Source: DATFES01 sp035457725 (GTDB lineage Bacteria; Pseudomonadota; Alphaproteobacteria; CACIAM-22H2). From it: a stretch of 29,282 nt of DNA. Shown in pieces: positions 1 to 7,641 of this stretch (positions within the stretch are counted from its first letter, which is position 1; every line of letters starts with the position of its first letter). Location of the stretch: assembly GCA_035457725.1 (NCBI GenBank), contig DATIBC010000047.1, forward strand, positions 1 to 29,282. The letters run 5' to 3'. The position numbers and the translations under genes are program-made. The notes beneath the pieces were generated by a model that searched no databases, had not been told where the DNA came from, and was given only the letters and a program-made list of their open reading frames with translations.

Positions 1-210
1 TCGCCCGAGGAGCTGAAGAACGTGCCGCAGGTCTGCGGCTCGCTGCGCGAGGCGCTGGAGGCGCTGGAGGCCGACCACGACTTCCTGCTCGCCGGCGACG
101 TCTTCACCCGCGACCAGCTCGAGAGCTACGCCGAGCTGCGCTGGGAGGAGGTCTACGCCTTCGAGCACAGCCCGCACCCGATCGAGTTCCAGATGTACTA
201 CTCGGTGTGA
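1..210 (+). CDS. glnA: Glutamine synthetase type I, C-terminal fragment
   Basis: This is the last 69 codons of a gene that starts before the window. The enzyme condenses glutamate and ammonia to glutamine with ATP in the cytoplasm, and the type I form is a dodecamer. The visible part is the family's very conserved C-terminus: a CGSLREALEAL stretch, a DFLLAGDVFT segment, then WEEVYAFEHSPHP and the terminal MYYSV. In type I enzymes the adenylylated tyrosine lies further upstream, so it cannot be seen here. The frame is open from base 1 and the gene stops with TGA at 208-210. A strong intrinsic terminator follows 29 bases later, so the glutamine synthetase transcript probably ends there. The identification is secure from the tail alone. 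The adenylylation state and the upstream promoter are outside the window. Confidence 0.95.
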   Translation, partial: SPEELKNVPQVCGSLREALEALEADHDFLLAGDVFTRDQLESYAELRWEEVYAFEHSPHPIEFQMYYSV

Positions 211-239
211 CGGTCGACCTGCTTGCTTCGACCTGCCGC

Positions 240-272
240 GGCCCCGCCCCATTGGGCGGGGCCGTCGTTTTT
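240..272 (+). terminator. Rho-independent terminator of glnA
   Basis: A perfect 10-bp GC-rich stem is formed by GGCCCCGCCC (240-249) and GGGCGGGGCC (254-263), with a CATT loop. It is followed by GTCG and a run of five T (268-272). It lies 29 bases past the glnA stop and is a textbook intrinsic terminator. The remaining gap up to base 438 contains nothing else I can name. Confidence 0.88.
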
Positions 273-438
273 CAGTCGGCTCCGTAAATCGGACCCGAGC
301 CAAAGCCCATGCGACCAAATTCAAGCGTTTTCGCCGGCACGGCAACGAGATCTAGGGTGATACTAAGAATCAAAGCTACAGCGAGTTTGCCCTTACGGTC
401 GTCGATTAAGAGCTGCCGACGAGCGGGCAGAGAAGGTC

Positions 439-927
439 ATGAGCGGCGTGGCGATCATCTATTTGACCGAGGCTGCCGATCCGAAGGAACCGTTGCGCGC
501 ACTTGGACTTCGCGACAATCAAATTCGTGGCTTCCTTGCCATTCCCGCCGCGGCGTTTCGCATAGCCTACGGCTCCGAGACCAACCGCCGGACGTTCGAC
601 GCCGACACGTGGCAACGGCTCGCGCGCGCGCCGATGGTATACGCGGCGCTGGTGTCGCCGGACGATCGCGCGGGACCGCTCGAGCGATTGGAGGGATGCG
701 TCATCGCCGGTGATGGCGACTGGGACGCCGTCAACCGTCTTGCTGCGATCGCCGAAGAATACAGCCGTCTTCAGGCGCAACTCGAGGCGACGGAGAATCG
801 CTGTCGCGGCATGGAGAGAAACAGCATCCGGCGTCGCGACATGCAGGAAAGCTATGAATATTTGGACGATGCCTTAAGCCAACTGAGCGACCGGCTTCGC
901 GGCATCGCACTGGCCGGTATAGACTGA
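439..927 (+). CDS. Hypothetical protein, unrecognised family
   Basis: I do not recognise this 162-residue protein. It has no signal peptide or membrane segment. The N-terminal half (about residues 1-90) looks globular, with short hydrophobic strands such as VAIIYL and APMVYAALVS. Residues about 100-155 are rich in Glu, Arg, Leu and Gln and look like a long helix or coiled coil (LAAIAEEYSRLQAQLEATENR and a second helix ending LSQLSDRLRGI). A GAGAAGG sequence at 430-436 is a ribosome-binding site but sits only 2 bases before the ATG. A GTG at 448, in the same frame, has more usual spacing and could be the true start. The gene stands alone between the glnA terminator and a phosphatase gene. Overlapping minus-strand frames have no ribosome-binding site or recognisable domain, so I prefer this strand. 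Confidence 0.5.
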   Translation: MSGVAIIYLTEAADPKEPLRALGLRDNQIRGFLAIPAAAFRIAYGSETNRRTFDADTWQRLARAPMVYAALVSPDDRAGPLERLEGCVIAGDGDWDAVNRLAAIAEEYSRLQAQLEATENRCRGMERNSIRRRDMQESYEYLDDALSQLSDRLRGIALAGID

Positions 928-1005
928 CGCCCGTTTTCGGCAATCCGGCCATGCCGGCAGGGCTGGTCGACAGGCGGGCTCGCGCCTGCTAGACAGCCGG
1001 CCGCA

Positions 1006-1557
1006 ATGAAAAAGCATGTGCACCTGATTCGCCACGGCCAGTCGCTGTTCAACGCCGCGTTCGCGCAATCGCGCGTCGATCCGATGATTTTCGACGCGCC
1101 GCTCTCTCCGCTCGGCCGCGAGCAGGTGGCGACGATGCGCGCGACTGGAAGCGCGCTCGATGTCGAAGTCATCGTCACCTCGCCCTTGACCCGCGCCATC
1201 GAGACCACGCTCGGCGTGTTCGCCGACCACGGCGCGGCGATGGTCGTCGAGGCGCTGCATCGCGAGCGGGTCGAGCATTCATGCGACGTCGGACGCTCGC
1301 CGGCGGCCTTGGCCGAGGCGTTCCCGCAGCTCGCCTTCCATCATCTCGACGATCCGTGGTGGCATAGCGACGGCTCGCATCCGCGCGCCATCGTTGTCGA
1401 GCCCGAGCCGGTCTTGATGGCGCGCGTCGCGGCTTTTCGCGCCTGGCTCAAGCGCCGGCCAGAGCGCGTCATCGCCGTCGTCGGGCACGGCACGTTTCTC
1501 AATCGCCTGACCGGCCACCTGTTCCAGAACTGCGAGCTGCTGTCGATCGACCTTTAA
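1006..1557 (+). CDS. Histidine phosphatase superfamily protein (phosphoglycerate mutase-like)
   Basis: This 183-residue protein belongs to the branch-1 histidine phosphatase superfamily, whose members move or remove phosphate through a phospho-histidine intermediate. The hallmark LIRHGQS is at residues 7-13, with R9 and the nucleophile H10. The TSPLTRAIET segment carries the second conserved arginine (R63). The C-terminal VVGHGTFLN supplies the second catalytic histidine (H161). The length fits a minimal single-domain phosphatase rather than metabolic phosphoglycerate mutase, which is longer, so the substrate is unknown. Cofactor-dependent mutase, sugar-phosphate phosphatase and SixA-like protein phosphatase are all possible. 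The start is the ATG directly before the conserved N-terminal beta strand. It is likely monocistronic: a GC-rich hairpin lies just after the stop and the next gene starts 126 bases on. Confidence 0.88.
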   Translation: MKKHVHLIRHGQSLFNAAFAQSRVDPMIFDAPLSPLGREQVATMRATGSALDVEVIVTSPLTRAIETTLGVFADHGAAMVVEALHRERVEHSCDVGRSPAALAEAFPQLAFHHLDDPWWHSDGSHPRAIVVEPEPVLMARVAAFRAWLKRRPERVIAVVGHGTFLNRLTGHLFQNCELLSIDL

Positions 1558-1564
1558 CCGCGGC

Positions 1565-1583
1565 GCGCCCGACGGGCGGGCGC
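1565..1583 (+). terminator. Possible hairpin after the histidine phosphatase gene
   Basis: GCGCCCG (1565-1571) and CGGGCGC (1577-1583) form a 7-bp stem with a 5-base loop, starting 7 bases after the stop codon. No T-run follows, so it may be a pause or RNA-protecting hairpin rather than a true terminator. Confidence 0.3.
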
Positions 1584-1683
1584 ATCGCCTTCGCTTTCGT
1601 TCGATCGTCCCCGGGCTTGTCGAACCGCGATCTCGCCTGCTATCGAGCGGTTGGCCGCTCACTTCCAGCACCGGTCCGCAACC

Positions 1684-2730
1684 ATGCTCGCGCTCTCGGT
1701 TCTCGATCAGTCCCCCATCCGCGCCGGCGGCACGGCCCGGCAGGCGCTCGCCGAAACCGTCGAGCTCGCGCGCGTCTGCGAGAGGCTGGGTTACCGCCGC
1801 TACTGGCTCGCCGAGCACCACGCGACGGAAGGCTTTGCCGGCACCGCGCCGGAAGTTCTGGTCGCCCATGTCGCCGCCGCGACATCGAAGATTCGCGTCG
1901 GCTCGGGCGGCGTGATGCTGTCGCATTACAGCCCGCTCAAGGTGGCCGAACAGTTCCGGCTTCTGGAAACGCTCCATCCCGGCCGCATCGATCTGGGAGT
2001 TGGCCGCGCGCCCGGCGCCGATCCGCGCACGACGTTGGCGCTCGCTCCGGGCGCTGCGTTCCCCGACGTCGATCGATTCCCGCAGCAGCTCGCCGATCTC
2101 GTCGGCTATCTCGGAGGCGGACTGCCTCCGGATCATCCTTTCGCGGACGTGCGGGCGATGCCCGACCCGGGCTCGGCGCCCGAGCTCTGGCTCCTCGGCT
2201 CGAGCGACCAAAGCGCGGTTTACGCCGCGGCGCTTGGCTGTCCGTTTTCCTATGCGCATTTCATCAATGATCGCGGCGGCGTCGAGGTGATGCGCGCGTA
2301 TCGCGACCACTTCCGGCCGTCCCGTTGGGCGAACGCGCCCACCGGCAGCGTCGGCGTGTTCGTCATTTGCGCCGATAGCGAGACGGAGGCGCAGCGTCGT
2401 GCCGCGAGCCGCGACTTGTGGCGGCTCCGGCTCGATCGCGGCGAGCTGGGACCGATCCCGACGATCGAGGAAGCCGAGGCCCATCCCTACTCCGAGATCG
2501 AGCGCCGACGCATCGCCGCGCACCGGCAGCGCATGGTGATCGGCGCGCCCGAGCAGGCAAAGGCCAAGCTCGAGGCGCTGGCCGAGGCGTACGGCGTCGC
2601 CGAGCTGGTGATCGTCACCATCACCTACGACTTCGCCGCGCGGCGACGATCATACGAACTCCTCGCCGCGGCGTTTGCCCTGTCCGCGCAGACGGACGAA
2701 TCGGAGAAGCGCCATGGCGTTCACGGCTGA
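1684..2730 (+). CDS. LLM-class flavin-dependent oxidoreductase (luciferase-like)
   Basis: A 348-residue protein of the bacterial luciferase-like monooxygenase family. These are TIM-barrel enzymes that use reduced FMN (or F420 in some groups) to oxygenate or reduce small molecules. It opens with LSVLDQSPIRAGGTARQAL, then has the family's RYWLAEHH segment, the VGSGGVMLSHYSPLKVAEQFRLLE block and RIDLGVGRAPGADP. These features place it with the YhbW/MsnO8-type subgroup of unknown substrate. I start at the ATG at 1684 because homologues begin immediately before this first strand; an in-frame upstream codon at 1651 would add eleven unlikely residues. Its end overlaps the next gene by 17 bases, which suggests co-transcription with the prolyl-tRNA deacylase, although no functional link is evident. 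It needs a flavin reductase, and none is encoded nearby. Confidence 0.88.
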   Translation: MLALSVLDQSPIRAGGTARQALAETVELARVCERLGYRRYWLAEHHATEGFAGTAPEVLVAHVAAATSKIRVGSGGVMLSHYSPLKVAEQFRLLETLHPGRIDLGVGRAPGADPRTTLALAPGAAFPDVDRFPQQLADLVGYLGGGLPPDHPFADVRAMPDPGSAPELWLLGSSDQSAVYAAALGCPFSYAHFINDRGGVEVMRAYRDHFRPSRWANAPTGSVGVFVICADSETEAQRRAASRDLWRLRLDRGELGPIPTIEEAEAHPYSEIERRRIAAHRQRMVIGAPEQAKAKLEALAEAYGVAELVIVTITYDFAARRRSYELLAAAFALSAQTDESEKRHGVHG

Positions 2731-3205
2731 CCAGCTTCTCGCGCGTCTCGCCGAGCTCGGCATCCGCGTGACGACGGCCGAGCATCCACCGCTGATGACG
2801 GTCGACGATTCGAAGCGCCTGCGCGGCGATCTTCCAGGCGGCCACGTGAAGAACCTGTTCCTCCGCGACAAGCGGAAAAAGTTCTGGCTGCTGACCACGC
2901 TCGAGGACCTTCCGGTCGATCTCAAGGCAATGGCGCAGAAGCTCGGCGCCGGCAAGTTCTCCTTCGCCAATGCCGGCGAACTCCAGCGGACGCTCGGCAT
3001 CGCCCCGGGCGCCGTCTCGCCCTTCGCGGTCATCAACGATACCGCAGGCGCCGTCACCGTGGTTCTCGATACCCGCATGCTCGAGGTCAGCCCGCTCAAT
3101 TTCCATCCGCTCCGCAACGACCGCACGACGACGATCGCGACGGCCGATTTTCTGCGCTTTCTCGACACCGTCGCGCACCGGCCGATGATTTTGCCGTTTG
3201 CCTAG
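2714..3205 (+). CDS. proX: Prolyl-tRNA deacylase, YbaK/ProX family
   Basis: This 163-residue protein belongs to the INS/YbaK superfamily of trans-editing factors, which hydrolyse mischarged tRNA (typically Ala-tRNAPro for ProX) in the cytoplasm. Visible features are the central GGHVKNLFLRDKRKKFWLL segment carrying the family's essential lysine (K46), then a GKFSFANAGELQRTLGIAPGAVSPFAVIND stretch typical of ProX. It matches a free-standing editing protein, not the insertion domain of ProRS. GGAGAAG at 2703-2709 sits 4 bases before the chosen ATG. An earlier in-frame start at 2675 lies deep inside the preceding gene and lacks such a site. It overlaps the luciferase-like gene by 17 bases. The family assignment is sure; substrate specificity is from family knowledge. 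The symbols prdX and proX are both in use. Confidence 0.9.
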   Translation: MAFTADQLLARLAELGIRVTTAEHPPLMTVDDSKRLRGDLPGGHVKNLFLRDKRKKFWLLTTLEDLPVDLKAMAQKLGAGKFSFANAGELQRTLGIAPGAVSPFAVINDTAGAVTVVLDTRMLEVSPLNFHPLRNDRTTTIATADFLRFLDTVAHRPMILPFA

Positions 3206-3240
3206 GGAGCCGACTCATAAGCGCTGGCTCGGCCGATCCG

Positions 3241-3249
3241 TGCTAGAAT
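3241..3249 (+). promoter_or_regulatory. Extended -10 promoter candidate for the DUF4242-cyclase gene
   Basis: TGC followed by TAGAAT (3244-3249) forms an extended -10 element, 27 bases before the ATG at 3277. No good -35 hexamer is visible, as expected for extended -10 promoters. A GGGAG ribosome-binding site follows at 3265-3269. Confidence 0.35.
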
Positions 3250-3276
3250 CTGGCCGGTCAGATTGGGAGACTGCCG

Positions 3277-4083
3277 ATGCCGATCTTCCTGGATCGCCAC
3301 GATGTGGTCGAGGTTTCCGCCGAGGAAGTCGCCAAGCTGCACGTCAAGGACCTGAAGATTCAGGATCGGTACGGCGTGAAGTTCCTGACCTACTGGTACG
3401 ATGCCGAGCGCCGGACGACGTTCTGTTTGGTCGATGCACCAGACAAAGAGACAGCCGACCGGGTCCATGCCGAGGCGCATGGACATGCGTCCAACGAAAT
3501 GATTGCCGTGGACCTGTCGGCGGTTGAGGCCTTTCTCGGTCGCATACAAGATCCGCCAAATACGAAAACGAAACCGATCGACGAATCAGCGTTTCGCACC
3601 ATCATGTTTACCGACATGGTCGGTTCGACGGAGATGACCGCGCGGCTGGGCGATGTGATGTTTTTGGAACTGCTCAGGGCGCACGACGCGATTATCCGAC
3701 GCTGTTTGGAACACCATCACGGCTCCGAAGTCAAACACCTCGGCGATGGCATCATGGCGTCGTTTGACGATGCTCCGGCCTCGGTTGCATGCGCCGTTCG
3801 GATCCAAAAAGAATTCGTGAACTACAACGAAAAAAGCGGAGCTCCGGTCCACGTGAGGATCGGCTTACATGCCGGCGAACCGGTAGCGGAGAGCGATGAT
3901 CTTTTTGGTTCAACCGTGCAATTGGCTGCACGGATTTGCGATATCGCCCAAGCAGATGCCATCCTCGTGTCTCGTGCGGTCAGGGACGCCTGTGCCGGCG
4001 CCGATCTGGTATTCGAGTCGATGGGTTCCAAGATGCTGAAAGGATTTTCGGATCCGATTCAGCTGTTTTCCCCCGCTGGTTGA
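3277..4083 (+). CDS. DUF4242 (SCO4226-like) domain fused to a class III adenylate cyclase
   Basis: This 268-residue protein has two domains. Residues 1-90 resemble DUF4242, the small ferredoxin-like fold of SCO4226, reported to bind nickel: an N-terminal MPIFLDRH strand, then FCLVDAPDKETADRVHAEAHGHASNEMIAVD, which is rich in His and Glu. Residues about 105-265 form a class III nucleotide cyclase catalytic domain. The metal-binding aspartates are D113 (FTDMVGST) and D157 (GDGIMASF). The adenine-selecting pair K153 and D208 is present, favouring ATP over GTP. The transition-state arginine is R219. The usual partner asparagine is replaced by Q215 (VQLAAR instead of VNLAAR), so activity may be altered. 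No membrane segment is seen, so the enzyme should be soluble. GGGAG at 3265-3269 supports the start. The N-terminal domain may act as a metal or small-molecule sensor that tunes the cyclase; this is inference. Confidence 0.85.
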   Translation: MPIFLDRHDVVEVSAEEVAKLHVKDLKIQDRYGVKFLTYWYDAERRTTFCLVDAPDKETADRVHAEAHGHASNEMIAVDLSAVEAFLGRIQDPPNTKTKPIDESAFRTIMFTDMVGSTEMTARLGDVMFLELLRAHDAIIRRCLEHHHGSEVKHLGDGIMASFDDAPASVACAVRIQKEFVNYNEKSGAPVHVRIGLHAGEPVAESDDLFGSTVQLAARICDIAQADAILVSRAVRDACAGADLVFESMGSKMLKGFSDPIQLFSPAG

Positions 4084-4237
4084 GACGGGCGCCACTCCTT
4101 CGCTACGCATTGGCATCATCGACCCGACATGGCCGCTCGCGGCACATCCCGGCCAAGGCATGGGCAGCGTCTGAGGGCCGCTCGGCGTCGCGGCGGCATG
4201 ATTTCCGACCATCTTCCCCGGTGCGATATAAGAACGT

Positions 4238-5062
4238 ATGGCGCGCACGATGACGACGATCGCGATTGCCTTGGTCGCCGGGTGGCTGATCGTCGTCGGC
4301 GCGCTCTATCTTTTTCAACGCAGCCTGATCTACCTGCCCGACCGTAGCCGACCCGACGCGGCGTGGCTGACGGGGACCGGGTTCGCGGAGATCGTGGCGA
4401 GGACCGAAGATGGGCTCGCGTTGACCGCTTGGTTCCATCCACCGGCCGCGCCGACGCGCCTGACCGTGGCGCTGTTTCACGGCAACGGCGGACATCATGC
4501 ATACCGATTGTCAACTGTTCTGCCGCTCGCGCGCGCCGGTTATGGCGTGTTGCTCGCCTCGTATCGCGGCTACGCCGGAAATCCCGGCGCTCCGAGCGAG
4601 GAAGGATTCGCCGCCGATGCGCGTGCGTGGATGGCGGCGCTTGCCGCGCGCGGGATCGCCGCCGACCGCGTCGTTCTGTGGGGCGAGAGCCTGGGCGGGG
4701 GTGTCGCCACCCGCCTTGCGCTCGAAACGCGAGTGGCTGCGGTCATCCTCTCGGCCCCGTTCACCTCGATCGCCGACCGGGCGCAGGAACTTTATCCGTT
4801 CGCGCCGGCGCGGCTGCTGGTCAAGGATCGTTTCGACAACCTGTCGCGCATCGCCAAGATCGGCGCGTCGCTATTCATCGTCCACGGCGAGCGCGACCGG
4901 GTGGTGCCCGTCGAGCACGGCCGTCGTCTTTTCGCGGCGGCGCGCGAGCCCAAGCGCGCGGCGTTCATTCCCGAGGCCGACCACAACGATCTGGGCTCGC
5001 ACGGCTTAGTCGACCACCTGCTCGCGTTTTTGCGCGAAACAGAATCGCCGGCCGCGCGGTGA
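4238..5062 (+). CDS. Membrane-anchored alpha/beta hydrolase (BEM46/ABHD13-like)
   Basis: A 274-residue alpha/beta-hydrolase with an N-terminal transmembrane helix (about residues 6-26) followed by the LIYLPDR segment typical of the BEM46/ABHD13 group. The oxyanion region is LFHGNGGH (79-86). The triad is complete: nucleophile S151 in GESLGG, acid D220 in GERDRVVP and base H249 in ADHNDL. It is likely anchored to the inner membrane; the side and substrate (ester or amide) are unknown. A TATAAG at 4227-4232 lies just 5 bases before the ATG at 4238. Either that is coincidence, the mRNA is nearly leaderless, or translation starts at the ATG at 4250 (residue 5), which still keeps the membrane helix. 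It converges on the thioesterase gene with only 3 bases between the stops. Confidence 0.87.
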   Translation: MARTMTTIAIALVAGWLIVVGALYLFQRSLIYLPDRSRPDAAWLTGTGFAEIVARTEDGLALTAWFHPPAAPTRLTVALFHGNGGHHAYRLSTVLPLARAGYGVLLASYRGYAGNPGAPSEEGFAADARAWMAALAARGIAADRVVLWGESLGGGVATRLALETRVAAVILSAPFTSIADRAQELYPFAPARLLVKDRFDNLSRIAKIGASLFIVHGERDRVVPVEHGRRLFAAAREPKRAAFIPEADHNDLGSHGLVDHLLAFLRETESPAAR

Positions 5063-5065
5063 CGT

Positions 5066-5455
5066 TCACGCCGGCGGCACGGCGCGCGGTTTACGATCAG
5101 AGTCGATGGCGACGTACGTAAACGTTCCCTCGGTCACCTTGACGCGTTCGTCGCGGTCGCGCCGACGACACCATGCCTCGATGTGGATGGTCATCGACGT
5201 CCGGCCGATGCGCTTTATATCCGCATAGCAGCTAACCTCGTCGCCGATGAACACCGGACGGTGGAACGTCATCGCCTCGACCGCCACCGTCGCCACCCGC
5301 CCGCGCGCGCGTTGGTTGGCAACAGTCCCGCCCGCCAGATCCATTTGCGCCAAGAGCCAGCCGCCGAATATGTCGCCATTGGGATTGGCGTCCGCCGGCA
5401 TGGCGATGGCCCTCAGTGCCGGCTCGCGGGCCGGAGGAGCGCTCGCATCGGACAT
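5066..5455 (-). CDS. Acyl-CoA thioesterase, YciA-type hotdog protein
   Basis: A 129-residue single-hotdog thioesterase that hydrolyses acyl-CoA to free acid and CoA in the cytoplasm; the family forms hexamers. The diagnostic block LRAIAMPADANPNGDIFGGW holds the active-site Asn and Asp (N26, D28), followed by QMDLAGG and the VEAMTFHRPVFIGDEVSCYADI strand pair. I start at the ATG at 5455 because GAAGGGGG sits 5 bases upstream. An in-frame TTG at 5470 would put that ribosome-binding site inside the coding region. The gene is divergent from parE across a 116-base spacer that must hold both promoters. A broad-range CoA-salvaging role is usual for this family. It is not in the catabolic operon downstream and need not be linked to it. 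Confidence 0.9.
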   Translation of the reverse strand: MSDASAPPAREPALRAIAMPADANPNGDIFGGWLLAQMDLAGGTVANQRARGRVATVAVEAMTFHRPVFIGDEVSCYADIKRIGRTSMTIHIEAWCRRRDRDERVKVTEGTFTYVAIDSDRKPRAVPPA

Positions 5456-5571
5456 CGAGACCCCCTTCAAAAGGTTCGGCTAAACCATATCTTGTAGGAC
5501 CACAGCGTTTCAAATACTGTATCTCGCATCCTTCAGACTCGACGCGAACGACACCCCATATCAATCGGACA

Positions 5572-7554
5572 ATGGCCGCCGACCTTTTCGCAGCCGCGCG
5601 CAAGGCACAAACCTACACCGCCAAGGACATCGAGGTCCTCGAGGGCTTGGAGCCGGTGCGCCGCCGGCCGGGCATGTACGTCGGCGGCACCGACGACCGC
5701 GCGCTGCATCACCTGGTCGCCGAGGTGCTCGACAACGCGATGGACGAGGCCGTCGCCGGGCACGCCGACTGGATTGAGATTGAGCTGGAAGCCGACGGTC
5801 ACGTGATCGTCCGCGACAACGGCCGCGGCATCCCGGTCGACCCGCACCCAAAGTTCAAGAACCGGTCGGCGCTCGAGATCGTCATGACCACGCTTCATTC
5901 GGGCGGCAAGTTTACACAGAAATCCTACGCCACCGCCGGCGGTTTGCACGGCGTCGGCATTTCCGTCGTCAACGCGCTGTCGGACGAATTGGTGGTGGAG
6001 GTGGCGCGCGATCGCAGGCTGTATCGGCAGACATACAGCCGCGGCAAGCCGAAGGGCGGATTGAAGGAGGTCGGCACCGCCCATAATCGCCGCGGCACCA
6101 TGGTACGGTTTCATGCCGATCCCGAAATTTTCGGCAAGAGCGCATCATTCAAGCCGGCCACCGTATTCCGCATGGCGCGCTCGAAAGCCTACCTCTTCAA
6201 GGGCGTCGAGATTCGCTGGCGTTGCGATAAGAGCTTGCTCAAGGCGAGCGATCCGACCCCCGCCGAGGCAACGCTGCATTTTCCCGACGGACTGCGCGAT
6301 TCGCTCGCCGAGACGATCGGTAAGCGGCCGACCTGGACGCCGCAGCCTTTCGCCGGCGAGGCCGAGTTGCCGGACAAGCTGGGCCGCGTGGAATGGGCGA
6401 TCGCCTGGCCAGGCGACGAGGAAGGAGAAACCCGCTCCTACTGCAACACGGTTCCGACGCCGCAAGGTGGTAGCCACGAGCTCGGGCTACGCAGTGGCTT
6501 GACGCGCAGCCTCCGCGCCTACGGCGAGCGCATCGGCAACCGACGCGCGGCGCAAATTACGGCGGAGGACGTCGTCGACGGCGCCGTGGCGATCCTTTCG
6601 CTGTTCATCAAGGATCCGCAATTCCAAGGCCAGACCAAGGAACGACTTGGCATGCCGGAGGCGCAGCGTCTGGTCGAGACGGCGATCAAGGACCATTTCG
6701 ACCACTGGCATTCCGACGATCCGTCGGCGGCCAGCGCGCTCCTCGATCGAGTCATCGAGCGGGCCGACGAGCGGATGCGCCGCCGCCAGGAAAAGGATCT
6801 TCAGCGCAAGACGGCGACGCGAAAGCTGCGGCTCCCCGGCAAACTCGCCGACTGCTCGCGCGATGATCGTGACGGGACCGAGCTATTCCTGGTCGAGGGC
6901 GACTCCGCCGGCGGTTCGGCCAAACAGGCGCGCAGTCGCGAGACGCAGGCGGTGCTGCCGTTGCGCGGCAAGATTCTCAACGTGGCCAGCGCCACGATCG
7001 ACAAGTTGCGGACCAATCAGGAGCTTGCCGACCTCATGCAGGCGCTCGGCTGCGGCTCCGGCGAACTGTTCAGCGAGGACAAACTGCGCTACGACCGCGT
7101 CGTCATCATGACCGACGCCGACGTCGACGGAGCGCATATCGCCTCGCTGCTCATGACGTTTTTCTATCGCGAAATGCCCAAGCTCATCGAGACCGGACAC
7201 CTCTATCTCGCCATGCCGCCGCTCTATAGGTTGGCCCATGGCGGGACGGTCGTTTACGCCCGAGACGACGCGCACAAGGATGAACTGCTGAAGACGGTCT
7301 TCAAGGGTAAAAGCAAGGTCGATATCAGCCGCTTCAAGGGCTTGGGCGAGATGCCGCCCAACCAGCTCAAGGAAACGACAATGTCGCCCGGCAATCGCAC
7401 GCTGCTACAAGTGCGTCTTCCCGACAGCAAGGGCGAACCGAAGGAGGCGCGCGAGACCGCACGTTTGGTCGAGCGGCTCATGGGCCGCAAGCCCGAACTA
7501 CGGCTCGAATACATCCAGGAGCACGCCAAGTTCGTCCGCGATCTCGACGTCTAG
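5572..7554 (+). CDS. parE: DNA topoisomerase IV subunit B
   Basis: This 660-residue ParE is the ATPase subunit of topoisomerase IV, which with ParC unlinks replicated chromosomes. In order: a GHKL ATPase domain with catalytic E51 and Mg-binding N55 (EVLDNAMDEA), RDNGRGIPVD, and the ATP lid AGGLHGVGISVVNAL; a transducer domain; then the TOPRIM domain with LVEGDSAGGSA (near residue 442) and DADVDGAHI (near 514). The C-terminal RFKGLGEMPPNQL is present. The length and the short spacing between TOPRIM motifs fit ParE rather than the roughly 800-residue alphaproteobacterial GyrB, and MYVGGTDDRALHHLVAEVLDNAMDEA is the ParE form of the N-terminus. The ATG at 5572 is chosen; upstream in-frame codons would run into the thioesterase gene. 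A housekeeping gene and a good chromosomal anchor for this window. Confidence 0.95.
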   Translation: MAADLFAAARKAQTYTAKDIEVLEGLEPVRRRPGMYVGGTDDRALHHLVAEVLDNAMDEAVAGHADWIEIELEADGHVIVRDNGRGIPVDPHPKFKNRSALEIVMTTLHSGGKFTQKSYATAGGLHGVGISVVNALSDELVVEVARDRRLYRQTYSRGKPKGGLKEVGTAHNRRGTMVRFHADPEIFGKSASFKPATVFRMARSKAYLFKGVEIRWRCDKSLLKASDPTPAEATLHFPDGLRDSLAETIGKRPTWTPQPFAGEAELPDKLGRVEWAIAWPGDEEGETRSYCNTVPTPQGGSHELGLRSGLTRSLRAYGERIGNRRAAQITAEDVVDGAVAILSLFIKDPQFQGQTKERLGMPEAQRLVETAIKDHFDHWHSDDPSAASALLDRVIERADERMRRRQEKDLQRKTATRKLRLPGKLADCSRDDRDGTELFLVEGDSAGGSAKQARSRETQAVLPLRGKILNVASATIDKLRTNQELADLMQALGCGSGELFSEDKLRYDRVVIMTDADVDGAHIASLLMTFFYREMPKLIETGHLYLAMPPLYRLAHGGTVVYARDDAHKDELLKTVFKGKSKVDISRFKGLGEMPPNQLKETTMSPGNRTLLQVRLPDSKGEPKEARETARLVERLMGRKPELRLEYIQEHAKFVRDLDV

Positions 7555-7570
7555 CCGGGAATTTTCGGCG

Positions 7571-7576
7571 TATAAT
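7571..7576 (+). promoter_or_regulatory. Consensus -10 hexamer before the lipoprotein gene
   Basis: An exact TATAAT lies 17 bases after the parE stop and 65 bases before the lipoprotein ATG. I see no convincing -35 at 16-18 bases upstream, so this is a weak promoter call. It would let the lipoprotein be expressed independently of parE. Confidence 0.3.
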
Positions 7577-7641
7577 AGGGGTTAATCGGGTTGTTCAAGC
7601 TCCTTCGCCGCAAAGGGCGTTACCCGGCCGGAGATACGAAA

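Noticed and set aside
928..1005. GC-rich partial inverted repeats between the hypothetical gene and the phosphatase gene
   Set aside because: The arms are short and interrupted, and no T-run follows. They are expected by chance at this GC content.
1279..2523. Minus-strand frame of 414 codons opposite the phosphatase and luciferase-like genes
   Set aside because: Arg/Glu/Ala-rich shadow; the plus-strand products have intact catalytic motifs.
5456..5571. Promoter hexamers for the divergent thioesterase and parE genes
   Set aside because: TTGTAG at 5492-5497 has only poor -10 partners at proper spacing, so I would not name a specific promoter although one must lie here.
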